Assembly: GCA_023957235.1 (NCBI GenBank)
Contig: JAMLHI010000004.1
Location: forward strand, 263,422 to 327,421
Reading direction: 5' to 3'
DNA: 64,000 nt
DNA from: Chitinophagales bacterium
Lineage (GTDB): Bacteria > Bacteroidota > Bacteroidia > Chitinophagales > JADIYW01
A program made the position numbers and the translations under genes. Of the stretch, positions 8,218 through 17,301 are shown piece after piece. A model generated the notes under the pieces. It was not told the origin of the DNA and did no database searches. It worked only from the letters and a program-made list of their open reading frames with translations. Within the stretch, counting starts at the first letter, position 1. Each line of letters opens with the position of its first letter.

Positions 8218-9384
8218 ATGAATATTTTGAAACACCTATTTTTTGTTTTATTAGCAGTGTTGATGTTTAACACTCAGAATGTTTTTGCTCAAGAGGAAAA
8301 AGTGGACAGCCTTGTATCTATCAATGAAATAAACGACAGCACTCAAACAAATCGTTCTTTTTTTTATCGGGCTTTGAATCAGACTAAGCCAGTATCCTAC
8401 TTGGCATTTCCTATAGTATATTATACACCAGAGACAAATCTGATGTTTGGAGTGGGTGGATTAGTGAGTTTTAGGACTCAAAACGACCCTAAGACTGCCC
8501 CCACTTTTATTGTTCCATGGTTTACCTATTCAATAGATAAGCAAATGACATTAGAGATGTTTGGCAGTTTTTTTCATAAAGAAAACAAACATCAATTGGA
8601 TTATGAGTTGAATTATAAAAAATTAAAAACACCTTATTTTGGTATTGGAAATAAATTGAACAAAGAAGATAAAGAGTTGGTAGGGAATCAAAGTATAAGA
8701 TTGAATACTGTATATCAAAATAGAATTAAGAATGTTTTCTTGATTGGCCCTGTTTATCATTTGGATTACACTTTTAATCTCACGCCACGAACAAATGGAC
8801 TGTTAGATACAAATGCCATACAAGGAAAATCAGGTGGTTTTGTTCAAGGCTTAGGCTTAAAGATGGCATTTGACAATCGAGATGATGTTTATTTCCCATA
8901 TAAAGGAAACTATTTTGGGGTGTCTGCAGTAGGATATCCTGACTTTTTGGGTAGTAAATATCAATTTGCCAATGTTCAGGCAGAATATAAATCTTTCTTG
9001 AATATCAAAAAGAAAGTCATTTTAGCTTCACAAATTATGGCTCAAATGAGTTTTGGAGAAGTTCCTTTTTATTTGATGCCAAGATTGGGTGGAGAAAAAT
9101 TATTAAGGGGTTATACGGCTGGAGTCAGTAGGGATAAATTTTTATTTAACCTTCAAGGTGAATTGAGAATCCCTTTAAACAGATTTATTCTGTCAGGATT
9201 TTTTGGAAGTGGAATCACTGGCGATAAATTTATGGACTATTTTAAAGTGAAAGATTATACCTACTCAATAGGAGGTGGTGCAAGATTTAGACCTTTTAAG
9301 GATAAAAATGTTGTTGCAAGATTGGATGTTGGTTTTTGGCAAAAGACTTATGGCGTATATTTTGTTTTTAATGAGGCTTTCTAA
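8218..9384 (+). CDS. Outer-membrane barrel protein, Omp85/BamA-like C-terminal domain
   Basis: 388 residues. A signal peptide ends near VFAQEEKVDS. After ~60 residues come alternating amphipathic strands that form a barrel typical of the surface antigen D15/TamA family: YYTPETNLMFGVGG, a GLGLKMAFDNRDDVYFPYKG segment (characteristic DxRD...P..G), then PRLGGEKLLRGYTAG, the conserved RGY motif of the Omp85 lid loop. No POTRA domains precede the barrel, so this is a short patatin-less Omp85-like protein and not BamA itself. It begins 2 nt after the ECF sigma stop. Role unknown; lipid or protein insertion at the outer membrane is the family theme. Confidence 0.82.
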   Translation: MNILKHLFFVLLAVLMFNTQNVFAQEEKVDSLVSINEINDSTQTNRSFFYRALNQTKPVSYLAFPIVYYTPETNLMFGVGGLVSFRTQNDPKTAPTFIVPWFTYSIDKQMTLEMFGSFFHKENKHQLDYELNYKKLKTPYFGIGNKLNKEDKELVGNQSIRLNTVYQNRIKNVFLIGPVYHLDYTFNLTPRTNGLLDTNAIQGKSGGFVQGLGLKMAFDNRDDVYFPYKGNYFGVSAVGYPDFLGSKYQFANVQAEYKSFLNIKKKVILASQIMAQMSFGEVPFYLMPRLGGEKLLRGYTAGVSRDKFLFNLQGELRIPLNRFILSGFFGSGITGDKFMDYFKVKDYTYSIGGGARFRPFKDKNVVARLDVGFWQKTYGVYFVFNEAF

Positions 9385-9506
9385 ATAGAAAAGTATTGAA
9401 GGGGAAGTATGGTTTGTTTACATTAATTCTAAATAATACGTTTTCTATACCCTATTTTCTTTTTTAACATGTAATTTAGCGATGCTTTTTTTAAATATAG
9501 AATAAT

Positions 9507-10262
9507 ATGATAGCATATATTACTGGAGCAACATCAGGAATAGGAGAGGCATGTGCTAATAAGTTTGCTGCTCAAGGTTGGAATATTGTAATTACTGGTC
9601 GAAGGATTGAACGTTTAGAATCATTAAAGCAAGAGATTCAAAATAAATATGCAGTAGAAGTTTTGGCTCAGAATTATGATCTTAGAAATTTAGAAGAAGT
9701 GAAGAGAAATATTGCTGATTTAGATGATAATTGGTCTAAAGTGGATGTATTAGTCAATAATGCAGGTTTGGCAGTTGGGAAAGGTCCATTTCAGGAAGGT
9801 ATTTATGATGACTGGGAAAGGATGATTGATACCAATTTGAAAGGATTAATCTATGTCAGTAGAGAATTGATACCTAGAATGATTAAAAATGGTAAAGGTC
9901 ATATTATCAATATTGCATCATTAGCAGGCATTGAATCTTATGGAGGTGGCAATGTTTATTGCGCTACTAAGCACGGAGTGAGGGCATTGACTAGAAGCAT
10001 GAGGATAGATTTAATTCATCAAGGAATTAAGGTTTCTGTAGTCAGCCCAGGTGCTGCTGATACGGAGTTTTCTTTAGTCCGATATAAAGGAGATAAAGAA
10101 ATGGCTGATTCAACTTATGAAGGTTATATTCCATTGAGAGGAGAGGATATTGCTGAAAGTGTATTTTTTATGGCATCTCAACCTGCCCATGTTAATATTG
10201 AAGAGATTTTTATACTTCCTACAGCTCAAGCATCATCAACGATATTTCATCGTTCAAACTAA
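9507..10262 (+). CDS. SDR-family NADP-dependent oxidoreductase (YdfG-like)
   Basis: 251 residues, the classic short-chain dehydrogenase size. The Rossmann motif ITGATSGIGEA starts at residue 5. GRRIERL gives the Arg pair that prefers NADP(H). LVNNAG is at ~84, the catalytic Ser is in INIASLAG, and Tyr/Lys are in VYCATKHGVRA. SPGAADTEFS binds the cofactor near the substrate loop. The overall pattern resembles YdfG-type enzymes that reduce serine, 3-hydroxy acids or malonic semialdehyde. It is followed after 31 nt by the Nfu gene on the same strand. Confidence 0.9.
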   Translation: MIAYITGATSGIGEACANKFAAQGWNIVITGRRIERLESLKQEIQNKYAVEVLAQNYDLRNLEEVKRNIADLDDNWSKVDVLVNNAGLAVGKGPFQEGIYDDWERMIDTNLKGLIYVSRELIPRMIKNGKGHIINIASLAGIESYGGGNVYCATKHGVRALTRSMRIDLIHQGIKVSVVSPGAADTEFSLVRYKGDKEMADSTYEGYIPLRGEDIAESVFFMASQPAHVNIEEIFILPTAQASSTIFHRSN

Positions 10263-10293
10263 TTTTAAAAAAAAGAGTTAATAAAGAAAAAAG

Positions 10294-10878
10294 ATGGAAA
10301 CAAAAGTTATTCCTATAATGATTTATACAGAAGCGACACCTAATCCACAGACACTCAAGTTTGTATTGAATTGCCCTTTATTACCCAATGATTTTGTGGA
10401 TCTGGAAAGTATTGAGGAAGCCGAAAAAAGTCCTTTTGCTAAAATGCTTTTTGGATTTGAGGGAGTTACAGGTGTGTTTATCAGCAATAATTTTGTCACT
10501 ATTACTAAAAGTAATCAACAAATCTGGCAGGAAATGATTATCCCTTTCAAAAATGCAATCAAAGATTTTTTGCAAAGTGGGCAATCTGTTTTGGAAGAAG
10601 ATTTTAAAAAACCACTTCGTCAAAAAACGAATGACATATTAGATAGTGATGGTGATGTGGAAGCTAAAATTAAAGGAGTGTTAGAGAAGTATGTCAAACC
10701 TGGCGTAGAGATGGATGGTGGAAGTATCACCTTTTCGTCATTTCATGATGGTCGTTTGACTGTCCAGTTGAGAGGCTCATGCAATGGATGTCCATCTTCT
10801 ATGGTGACATTGAAACAAGGTATTGAGGGTTTGATGAAGCGCTTTGTTCCTGAAGTCCACGAGGTAGTTGCTGAATAA
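10294..10878 (+). CDS. Nfu-type iron-sulfur cluster carrier
   Basis: 194 residues with two domains. An Nfu N-terminal domain opens with YTEATPNPQTLKFVLN and continues through FGFEGVTGVFISNNFVTI. A C-terminal NifU-like domain follows (KYVKPGVEMDGGSITFSSF) with the CxxC cluster-binding pair in GSCNGCPSSMVTLKQGIE. Such proteins receive 4Fe-4S clusters from the Suf machinery and deliver them to target enzymes. A second possible start is the ATG at 10318, eight codons in, just before the conserved domain. Both are plausible; I kept the first. Confidence 0.92.
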   Translation: METKVIPIMIYTEATPNPQTLKFVLNCPLLPNDFVDLESIEEAEKSPFAKMLFGFEGVTGVFISNNFVTITKSNQQIWQEMIIPFKNAIKDFLQSGQSVLEEDFKKPLRQKTNDILDSDGDVEAKIKGVLEKYVKPGVEMDGGSITFSSFHDGRLTVQLRGSCNGCPSSMVTLKQGIEGLMKRFVPEVHEVVAE

Positions 10879-10941
10879 TAGCTAGTTATTTCTTTCCAAT
10901 TTCTAAAAATTTAGACTTATTTTTACTTAAATCTGAATGAG

Positions 10942-11919
10942 TTGGAGCTGAAATCTATAAAAATTGGGGTGTTATTACCTTTTGATTATAGCTTATATCA
11001 AGTATCTCTTATTCTGAATATTCTAAAATCATCTCGTCTTTTTTGTATAGATAGAGGGGTAGATATTTGTATTAATATTGTTCAAACACAAGGGCAGATT
11101 AATGAACATAGTGATACCTTTTTTCATTTTGAAGTTATAAATACATTTATTGAGAGTACGTTTGACTATATCGTTATTCCTCCATTAGCCAGTGATGATT
11201 ATAGTGATATTGTTCGCAATAATAGAGTTTTTAAAGATTGGATTGTCCAACATTATGACAATAAATCTAAGGTTTATGCATTTGGGAATGCCATTTCTTT
11301 ATTGGCATTTTCTGGTCTTTTAAATGGAAAGCATATTGGTATTCCTGAGTTGAAAAACGATTTTTATACTTTATTTCCCGATATTATCAAAGGGCAAAAG
11401 TGTACTTTTCAAAAGGTAGAACAATTCATTTTAAGTAGTAGTGGCACTATGATATATTACCCTCTATTTGAATTAGTTGCCAGATATGGAGGAAATGAAT
11501 TGATATATCATTTAGTATCAAAATATCAGGTAAACTTGAATCTTTTAGAGAATAGATATTTTTTTGATTTTGAGTTTGTTTTTGAGACGAATGATGGACA
11601 GATTGATAAAGTATTAGAAATTATTCATCGTGATTATGCTGATATTTCTGTTTTGGACGATATATTAGTAAGTTTTGAAGGTAGTAGGAGAAGTTTTAAT
11701 CGAAGATTTAAAGAGCAACTCAAGATGACTCCGATAGAATATCTACAAAATATTCGAATAGCTCATTCTAAAGAGTTATTAAGAAATACCCAGTTTTCAA
11801 TTGAAGAAATAAGTCAAACTGTAGGGTATGAGGATGTTAAATCTTTCAGAATCTTATTCTCAAGAATCAATGGAATATTGCCATTGGAATATAGAAGAAG
11901 ATTCACACTTCCAATTTAA
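10942..11919 (+). CDS. GlxA-like AraC-family regulator with DJ-1/PfpI-like domain
   Basis: 325 residues from a TTG start. An in-frame stop lies just upstream at 10939, and no ATG occurs before the first beta strand KIGVLLPFDYSLYQ. The first ~190 residues follow the DJ-1/PfpI fold used as sensor in GlxA-type regulators (YIVIPPLASDDYSDI; VYAFGNAISLLAFSGLLNG at the nucleophile elbow, where the catalytic Cys is absent). The last ~95 residues are an AraC DNA-binding domain: SFEGSRRSFNRRFKEQLKMT, PIEYLQNIRIAHSKELL and SIEEISQTVGYEDVKSFRIL. It converges on the ThiE-like gene with 6 bp between. The inducer and targets are unknown. Confidence 0.85.
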   Translation: MELKSIKIGVLLPFDYSLYQVSLILNILKSSRLFCIDRGVDICINIVQTQGQINEHSDTFFHFEVINTFIESTFDYIVIPPLASDDYSDIVRNNRVFKDWIVQHYDNKSKVYAFGNAISLLAFSGLLNGKHIGIPELKNDFYTLFPDIIKGQKCTFQKVEQFILSSSGTMIYYPLFELVARYGGNELIYHLVSKYQVNLNLLENRYFFDFEFVFETNDGQIDKVLEIIHRDYADISVLDDILVSFEGSRRSFNRRFKEQLKMTPIEYLQNIRIAHSKELLRNTQFSIEEISQTVGYEDVKSFRILFSRINGILPLEYRRRFTLPI

Positions 11920-11925
11920 GTGAAT

Positions 11926-12558
11926 TTATATTAGGATAAGTTTCTTAAATTGCTCTATTTTAGTTTTGATTTGTCTAGTGATTTCCAAAGGATTTTCTGC
12001 ATTTGTGATAGAGGTACTGACAGCAATACAATTTACCCCTGCGTTGATCAATTGTTGGATATCATCTGAATAAATATCGCTATTGACGATAATAGGGAGA
12101 TTTGTTTTGCTTCTCAGTGCATAAATACTGTCTATGTCAAAAGGAATTTCTTGGCTAGTAATTGGACAAAATTCAATAAAATCCACAGCATTGGATTCGG
12201 TAGATTCAATTTGGGAAACTGTTTCAATAGCATAGCCAATCATAAATCTGTCACTGATAGCTTCTTTGATTTTTGAAGGGGCACTTGCATTTTGATTTGT
12301 CTGAATACCATTGGCATGGACTTGTAAGGTGACATCAATTCTTTCATGAATGATAAGAGGAATATTGCGTTTCATAGTCAACTCTCTCGCTTTTAGTGCT
12401 CTTTTGAGAAAATATTTATAATCTCTCTTTTTTTCTACAAGCAATATAATATCTACTCCACCATCAATTGCATCTTCAATAATTTGTTCCATGAAATGGA
12501 ATTTACACTCTTCTTCTTCTATAATGAGACAAAGCGAATAAGGAAATGGTTTGTTCAT
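11926..12558 (-). CDS. Divergent ThiE/TenI-like TIM-barrel protein
   Basis: 210 residues, the length of thiamine-phosphate synthase. The order of segments is recognisable: DGGVDIILLVEKKRDYKYFL for the GVxxVQLREK strand, RNIPLIIHERIDVTLQVHAN for the IINDRxDVA strand, GYAIETVSQIESTESNAVDF for GxSxH...A...GADY, and INAGVNCIAVSTSI for the GAxGVAVxSAI phosphate strand. Several active-site signatures are altered: HLGQ is QTNQ, the P-T-TK loop is PITSQEI, and the AIGGI strand is IVNSDI. It may therefore not make thiamine phosphate, and no other thi gene or TPP riboswitch is nearby. Family assignment is moderate, function open. Confidence 0.65.
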   Translation of the reverse strand: MNKPFPYSLCLIIEEEECKFHFMEQIIEDAIDGGVDIILLVEKKRDYKYFLKRALKARELTMKRNIPLIIHERIDVTLQVHANGIQTNQNASAPSKIKEAISDRFMIGYAIETVSQIESTESNAVDFIEFCPITSQEIPFDIDSIYALRSKTNLPIIVNSDIYSDDIQQLINAGVNCIAVSTSITNAENPLEITRQIKTKIEQFKKLILI

Positions 12559-12903
12559 TTTTCTTAGTACTATAACATTGATGAATATAGAGAGGTGGGT
12601 GTTTTAAATAGCATTTCTCTCTTTTTATCGGGGCAAATATAAGAGTATTTATATTCAGTATGAGAAAGACTGATTTATTTATATTTTAATAAAACACTTG
12701 TTGATAGGGATTTTTGAATGAGATATTAATGAGCATAAATATTGGAGATGAGGGTTATATATATACAAAAGTGAATTTGGACAATTTTATCCTTTGATAA
12801 AAATCAAATAATGATGAGGTCTATATAAGCCCAAATGCTTTTAACATATATTTTACAGTGCTCTAAATGACACCTCGGTATATTTACTCTCAAATTATTC
12901 GTA
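12559..12903. other. 345-bp divergent intergenic region (ThiE-like / GMC oxidoreductase)
   Basis: AT-rich spacer between divergent genes. It holds an exact minus-strand -7 box at 12634-12641. A small perfect hairpin (TTTTATC-CTTT-GATAAAA, 12785-12802) is present. A near-consensus plus-strand TATATTTA lies about 30 nt before the GTG start of the GMC gene. No ORF or RNA gene was recognised. Confidence 0.5.
12634..12641 (-). promoter_or_regulatory. -7 box upstream of the ThiE-like gene
   Basis: Read on the minus strand this is TATATTTG, an exact TAnnTTTG match, 75 nt before the start codon. No clear -33 partner was found. Confidence 0.35.
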
Positions 12904-14550
12904 GTGAAAAAAAATAATTCAACTTCAGATTTTAGCAGAAGGAAATTTATTGGTCTTAGTGCTATGGCTACCGCTGCTTTATATGGTAGTTCAGTGTTTG
13001 GTTTATCATCTTGTAAAAAAGATACTTTGCCAGGTGATAAAGAAGAAATTCCCAATCCACCTATTTATGGAGAAGACACTGAAGTAGTCGTCATTGGTTC
13101 GGGGTTTGGTGGTGCTGTTGCAGCGTTACGAATGACTGAAGCTGGACTAAATACGATTATGTTGGAAATGGGCAAGCAATATGAAGTGACAGATACAAAT
13201 CGTCCTTTTAGTTCTACTTTCAGTCCAGATGGTCGTTCAACATGGTTGAGAAATGGTACAATATTACCTTTTGGTCCTAGCTTACCTATCAGAGAGAAAG
13301 GATTGGGGGTATTGGATAGAGTTGATTATGAAAATATGAAAGTCTATCGTGGAACATGTTTAGGTGGGGGTTCTGTAGTTTATGGTGCTATGCTTCCTCA
13401 AGCTAATAGACTTTTATGGGATAATGAATTTCCAGATATTAATTACGATGAAATGAATAGTATTTGGTATCCTAAAGTAAGATCCGTCTTGCCTGTTACA
13501 AGAAGGGTTCCAGATGATATTTTAAATTCAAATTATTATCAATATGCTAGAGTCGGTCTAAAGCAATGTGTAAAAGCTGGAATGGAAGAGTTTTATATTC
13601 CTGGAGGCGTTGATTTTGACATTATTAGAGATGAAATAGAAGGTCGGACAAGAAAATATACTACTAATGGTGATTTGCTTTATGGCGTGAATAATGGAGC
13701 CAAACATAGTGTGGATCGAAATTATATTCCTGCTGCTATAGGCACAGGAAAATTAACTGTGCAAACAATGTCAAAAGTTCACCATATTGAGGAATTAAAA
13801 GATGGAAGATATGAAGTGCTTGTAGAGCGAATTGATGATAAAGGTAAGGTGACGAAACAACATACTATTCGTGCAAATTATGTCTTTGTTTGTGCGGGAG
13901 TTGTAGGTACCAATGGTATATTGTTAAGATCTCAGCATGAAGGAGGCTTGCCTAATCTTGAACGTGTTGGTGAGCATGTCGGAACGAATGGAAATATTAT
14001 GTCAGTAAGAGGTAAATTTGATGATGAAGTAGGAGCAAAGCAATGTATTGTTCCAGTATCTGGATACTATCAGCCTGACAACCCACATGGTATTATGTTG
14101 GCAGAGCAAGCTCCAGTTCCTCTTGGATTTGAAACTGGAATCTTAGGGGTTTTAGGTATTACAATTAATGAATATAGAGGTCATTTTAAAGTTGACCCTA
14201 ATCATGCTGCTGAAGGTGTATCCTTAGAATGGGATGTTAATGGATTGGCTCAGGGACTGGAAGCAATGAAAGATTTTACTGGTAAATTATTAGATGCCAA
14301 TGGAGGACAGGTGATAACATCAATATTTCCTAATAATGGTTATTCTAATAACTTCACTTATCACCCTTTAGGGGGAGTTGTGAGAGGTATTTCATCAGAT
14401 AGCTATGGTAGATTGAAAGGCCACAAACGTATTTATTGTGTAGATGGTTCTATGATACCAGGCTATACTTGTGCTGCCAACCCAGCTATGACAATCGCAG
14501 CAGTAGCAGAAAGATGCTTAGATGATATCGTTAAAAATGATTTGTTTTAA
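12904..14550 (+). CDS. GMC-family FAD oxidoreductase (cholesterol-oxidase-like), Tat-exported
   Basis: 548 residues from a GTG start; no ATG is available before the signal. The N-terminus FSRRKFIGLSAMATAAL is a twin-arginine signal, and GLSSCKKD right behind it looks like a lipobox, so the protein is probably a folded Tat-exported lipoprotein. The FAD dinucleotide-binding site is VVIGSGFGGAVAAL (~60-73). GTCLGGGSVVYGAML matches the GMC signature around the flavin. The C-terminal YHPLGGVVRG and DGSMIPGYTCAANPAMTIAA segments are those of cholesterol-oxidase-like GMC enzymes, with His-Asn-type catalytic residues. The substrate is probably an alcohol or sterol-like hydroxyl, but this is inference. 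It is followed by a terminator. Confidence 0.85.
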   Translation: MKKNNSTSDFSRRKFIGLSAMATAALYGSSVFGLSSCKKDTLPGDKEEIPNPPIYGEDTEVVVIGSGFGGAVAALRMTEAGLNTIMLEMGKQYEVTDTNRPFSSTFSPDGRSTWLRNGTILPFGPSLPIREKGLGVLDRVDYENMKVYRGTCLGGGSVVYGAMLPQANRLLWDNEFPDINYDEMNSIWYPKVRSVLPVTRRVPDDILNSNYYQYARVGLKQCVKAGMEEFYIPGGVDFDIIRDEIEGRTRKYTTNGDLLYGVNNGAKHSVDRNYIPAAIGTGKLTVQTMSKVHHIEELKDGRYEVLVERIDDKGKVTKQHTIRANYVFVCAGVVGTNGILLRSQHEGGLPNLERVGEHVGTNGNIMSVRGKFDDEVGAKQCIVPVSGYYQPDNPHGIMLAEQAPVPLGFETGILGVLGITINEYRGHFKVDPNHAAEGVSLEWDVNGLAQGLEAMKDFTGKLLDANGGQVITSIFPNNGYSNNFTYHPLGGVVRGISSDSYGRLKGHKRIYCVDGSMIPGYTCAANPAMTIAAVAERCLDDIVKNDLF

Positions 14551-14569
14551 TCAATTTTGATTTTTCTTG

Positions 14570-14600
14570 AAGGGTAAGATTAAATGCTTACCCTTTTTTT
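14570..14600 (+). terminator. Terminator of the GMC gene
   Basis: AAGGGTAAG and CTTACCCTT pair around an 8-nt loop, followed by seven or more T residues. Confidence 0.88.
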
Positions 14601-14606
14601 ATGTCA

Positions 14607-15644
14607 TTATGAAGTCCAAGAAACATAAATTTCTCTCGGGCCTTTGTAAGGCATACGGCCATGAGAAGTGGAGAAATTGTCTAATACAATCACATCTCCT
14701 TTCTCCCATTTCAAAAAGTACATAGATTGCCATATCAAATCTTGTATGTGTTGTACGTATGATATGGGTATTTCCTTTCCATCGGCATAAGTAATATGCA
14801 TAGCTCTTTCTATAGGGTTTTCAGTATATCTTTTTATGAAAGTAATCAGTTGAAGATAAGCATTGACTTTCCAAGCATCAAAAGTTTTTTGCCGTCTGAC
14901 AATTTTTGAATATTCAATGGCTGCTGCTGAGGAATGAAACACCTGAATGTGATTGAACCAGACTTCTTGATGGGTGACAGGATGAATTTTGAAAGCATCA
15001 TGGTAGCTTAATAGTCGTAAAGCATCATTCTCTAGCCATTCCACCTGAATTTGATTAGCAGCACATTTTTGTTCTACGACTGATTTCTCTCTGGTCTGAA
15101 ACATATCCACCCATGGTTTGAGTTGAAAAGAGTTGTTTTTTTCTTGACCTGGAGCACAATAGTTGCGAATGAGTTTTAATTTTTTTTGTGATAGCTCTTT
15201 TTTGATATCTGGATTTAAATTTTTTGCTACTTGCCTAAAATCACAAATTGGTGTCTCTCCTCCAAATTGAGGAGCTTTGTGACAATAAAACATTATCCTT
15301 CTTGGAGCGGTAGGAAGAAAGGACATTTCACAATGCTGCATGATAGGATAATATGAAGGTAGCTCACTGGCGGAAAAGACATATTGAGTGCCTTCGATAA
15401 TATTTCTAGGCGATGTTCCCAAATAATCATTTTTTAATTTATCATCTATTGTTTGAGCGATGTTCTCAAAATCTATTGCTTGTAGTATATCAAAACCTCT
15501 AAATAGTACAGCACCTCTATTAAGTATTTGTTGATTTATTTCGTCAAGGTGATTTTGAATATATCCTTTTAAGGAAGTAAAATCTTTGCTACCTAAGTCA
15601 TTTGGAGTGATGATGAATGGCGATGTTTTCATAGTAGTGCTCAT
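14607..15644 (-). CDS. TauD/TfdA-family Fe(II)/2-oxoglutarate dioxygenase
   Basis: 345 residues. GAVLFRGFDI opens the jellyroll core. MQHCEMSFLPTAPRRIMF supplies the HxE part of the iron facial triad, with Glu where TauD has Asp, and LDNFSTSHGRMPYKGPREIY supplies the distal His and the 2-oxoglutarate-binding Arg. GETPICDF lies between. This pattern resembles the SyrP/clavaminate-synthase-like branch, which often hydroxylates amino acids or peptide natural products. No biosynthetic cluster is adjacent. It lies tail to tail with the GMC gene and downstream of htrA, separated from it by a terminator. Confidence 0.85.
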   Translation of the reverse strand: MSTTMKTSPFIITPNDLGSKDFTSLKGYIQNHLDEINQQILNRGAVLFRGFDILQAIDFENIAQTIDDKLKNDYLGTSPRNIIEGTQYVFSASELPSYYPIMQHCEMSFLPTAPRRIMFYCHKAPQFGGETPICDFRQVAKNLNPDIKKELSQKKLKLIRNYCAPGQEKNNSFQLKPWVDMFQTREKSVVEQKCAANQIQVEWLENDALRLLSYHDAFKIHPVTHQEVWFNHIQVFHSSAAAIEYSKIVRRQKTFDAWKVNAYLQLITFIKRYTENPIERAMHITYADGKEIPISYVQHIQDLIWQSMYFLKWEKGDVIVLDNFSTSHGRMPYKGPREIYVSWTS

Positions 15645-15709
15645 TTAAATTTAGCAAAATATTTTCATTTGTAAACAGTTTAAAATGGAAAGAAACAAAT
15701 AGAAATAGC

Positions 15710-15749
15710 AAAAAAAACAACACCCCAGTTCTATTGAACTGAGGTGTTG
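15710..15749 (-). terminator. Terminator of htrA
   Basis: CAACACCCCAGTTC pairs with GAACTGAGGTGTTG around a 4-nt loop (one G-U in the minus-strand transcript). On the minus strand it is followed by a run of eight T. Confidence 0.9.
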
Positions 15750-15774
15750 CCAAACCAAACCATTATTTTATTAT

Positions 15775-17301
15775 CTAAAATCCGAATGCATAATATTTAC
15801 TACCATTTTGACCTGGGTATTTTCCTTGAAGCAATACACCATCTCCTCTGCTGGCATTTAATGCTTCTTTCAAATCGTCAACAGAAGCGATGGGTTTTCT
15901 GTTGACTGATGTGATGATAAATCCTTCTTGTATGTCTGTATTATCTTGAATGATACCTTTGTTTATTTTTTTGATTTTTACGCCTCCACTTAATCCCATT
16001 TTTCTAGCATCAGAAGTAGATAAAGGCTCCAACTCTAATCCTAATAAATCAATACTGTTACTAGATGATTTGTTTAAGTCCTCCTTAGTCACTAGCTCAG
16101 TTGTATTGTTTTTAGATTTTAAAGTGACTGTAGTATTTAGCGTTTTATTATCTCTTAAATATTCGACTTGTATTTTATCACCAGGGCGAAACCTAGCTAC
16201 CATTTCTTGAAGTTCAGGAGAAGTCTTTATCACTTTTGAATTGATTTTAGTAATGATATCTCCCCCCTTTAAGCCAGCATCATCTGCTCCACTACCTTTC
16301 TGTACATCAGAGATATATGCACCTTCAACTTTATCTAGGTTTAAATCTTTAGCGAGTTTATCATCGACAGAACCCATTGAAATACCCATGTATCCTCTTT
16401 GGACAACACCATAATCTTTCAAATCTTCAATGACCTTTTTTACTAAATTGGAAGGAATAGCAAATGCATATCCAGCATAAACTCCCGAAGGAGAGGCGAT
16501 AGCAGTATTGATTCCTATCAAATCTCCATTCAAGTCAACTAATGCTCCACCACTATTGCCTGGGTTGACAGCAGCATCTGTCTGAATAAAAGATTCTATG
16601 GCATAAGTTCCTGCCTTTTGTTGAAGGAGATTGATATTTCTAGCTTTAGCACTGATAATTCCTGCGGTAACAGTAGATGCAAGATTGAAAGGATTTCCTA
16701 CTGCGAGAACCCATTGACCCACTTTTGTAGCATCTGAATTGCCAAATTGAACAGGTGTTAAATCTTCTTTGCTTTCAACCTTTATTAAAGCAATATCTGT
16801 GTTTGGGTCTGTGCCTATTAATTTGGCTTTGAAACTTCTATTATCATTAAGAATGACTTCTATTTCATCAGCTCCATCTATTACGTGGTTATTTGTTACA
16901 ATATATCCGTCTTTTGATATGATAACACCTGAGCCACTACCTAAAGGTACAATATGTCCATCTTCATTTTTTTGAGGTTTTCTCTCTCTTGGGTCACTAA
17001 AAGGCTGACCAAAAAAATATTCAAACAAATCCATAGGATTTCCTTGGGCATATTGACTCTGCTTGGCTTTAGTTGTAATATGAACTACTGTTGGCATACT
17101 TACTTCAGAAGCAAGAACAAATGCGTCAGAAGGCAGGGAGCCATTTAAACTAGTAAATGCTGCAGGGACTGAATAACTGCTTGAAGAAGCATCATCTCTT
17201 AAAAATTTTATTTCTGAATTTGTAGATATCTTAGATTGCACAAGTAAGACAGTGCTAGCACTTGCAATACCAATTAATAAATAACTTAATACTTTTTTCA
17301 T
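15775..17301 (-). CDS. htrA: HtrA/DegP-family periplasmic serine protease
   Basis: 508 residues. An N-terminal hydrophobic segment (about 5-22) exports or anchors it. The trypsin-like domain carries the full triad: His139 in VTNNHVIDGA, Asp169 in NTDIALIKV and Ser250 in NPGNSGGALVD. Two PDZ domains follow, the first beginning near GYMGISMGSVDDKLAKDL with GLKGGDIITKINSKVI, the second near LGLELEPLSTSDARKMGL with GFIITSVNRKPI. These proteins degrade or refold misfolded envelope proteins. The gene is monocistronic with its own terminator. The promoter probably lies in the 311 bp upstream, but no exact -7 box was found on this strand. Confidence 0.94.
   Translation of the reverse strand: MKKVLSYLLIGIASASTVLLVQSKISTNSEIKFLRDDASSSSYSVPAAFTSLNGSLPSDAFVLASEVSMPTVVHITTKAKQSQYAQGNPMDLFEYFFGQPFSDPRERKPQKNEDGHIVPLGSGSGVIISKDGYIVTNNHVIDGADEIEVILNDNRSFKAKLIGTDPNTDIALIKVESKEDLTPVQFGNSDATKVGQWVLAVGNPFNLASTVTAGIISAKARNINLLQQKAGTYAIESFIQTDAAVNPGNSGGALVDLNGDLIGINTAIASPSGVYAGYAFAIPSNLVKKVIEDLKDYGVVQRGYMGISMGSVDDKLAKDLNLDKVEGAYISDVQKGSGADDAGLKGGDIITKINSKVIKTSPELQEMVARFRPGDKIQVEYLRDNKTLNTTVTLKSKNNTTELVTKEDLNKSSSNSIDLLGLELEPLSTSDARKMGLSGGVKIKKINKGIIQDNTDIQEGFIITSVNRKPIASVDDLKEALNASRGDGVLLQGKYPGQNGSKYYAFGF

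Noticed and set aside
12559..12903. TPP riboswitch for the ThiE-like gene
   Set aside because: No CTGAGA and ACCTGA-type conserved pair could be found on the minus strand upstream of the gene.
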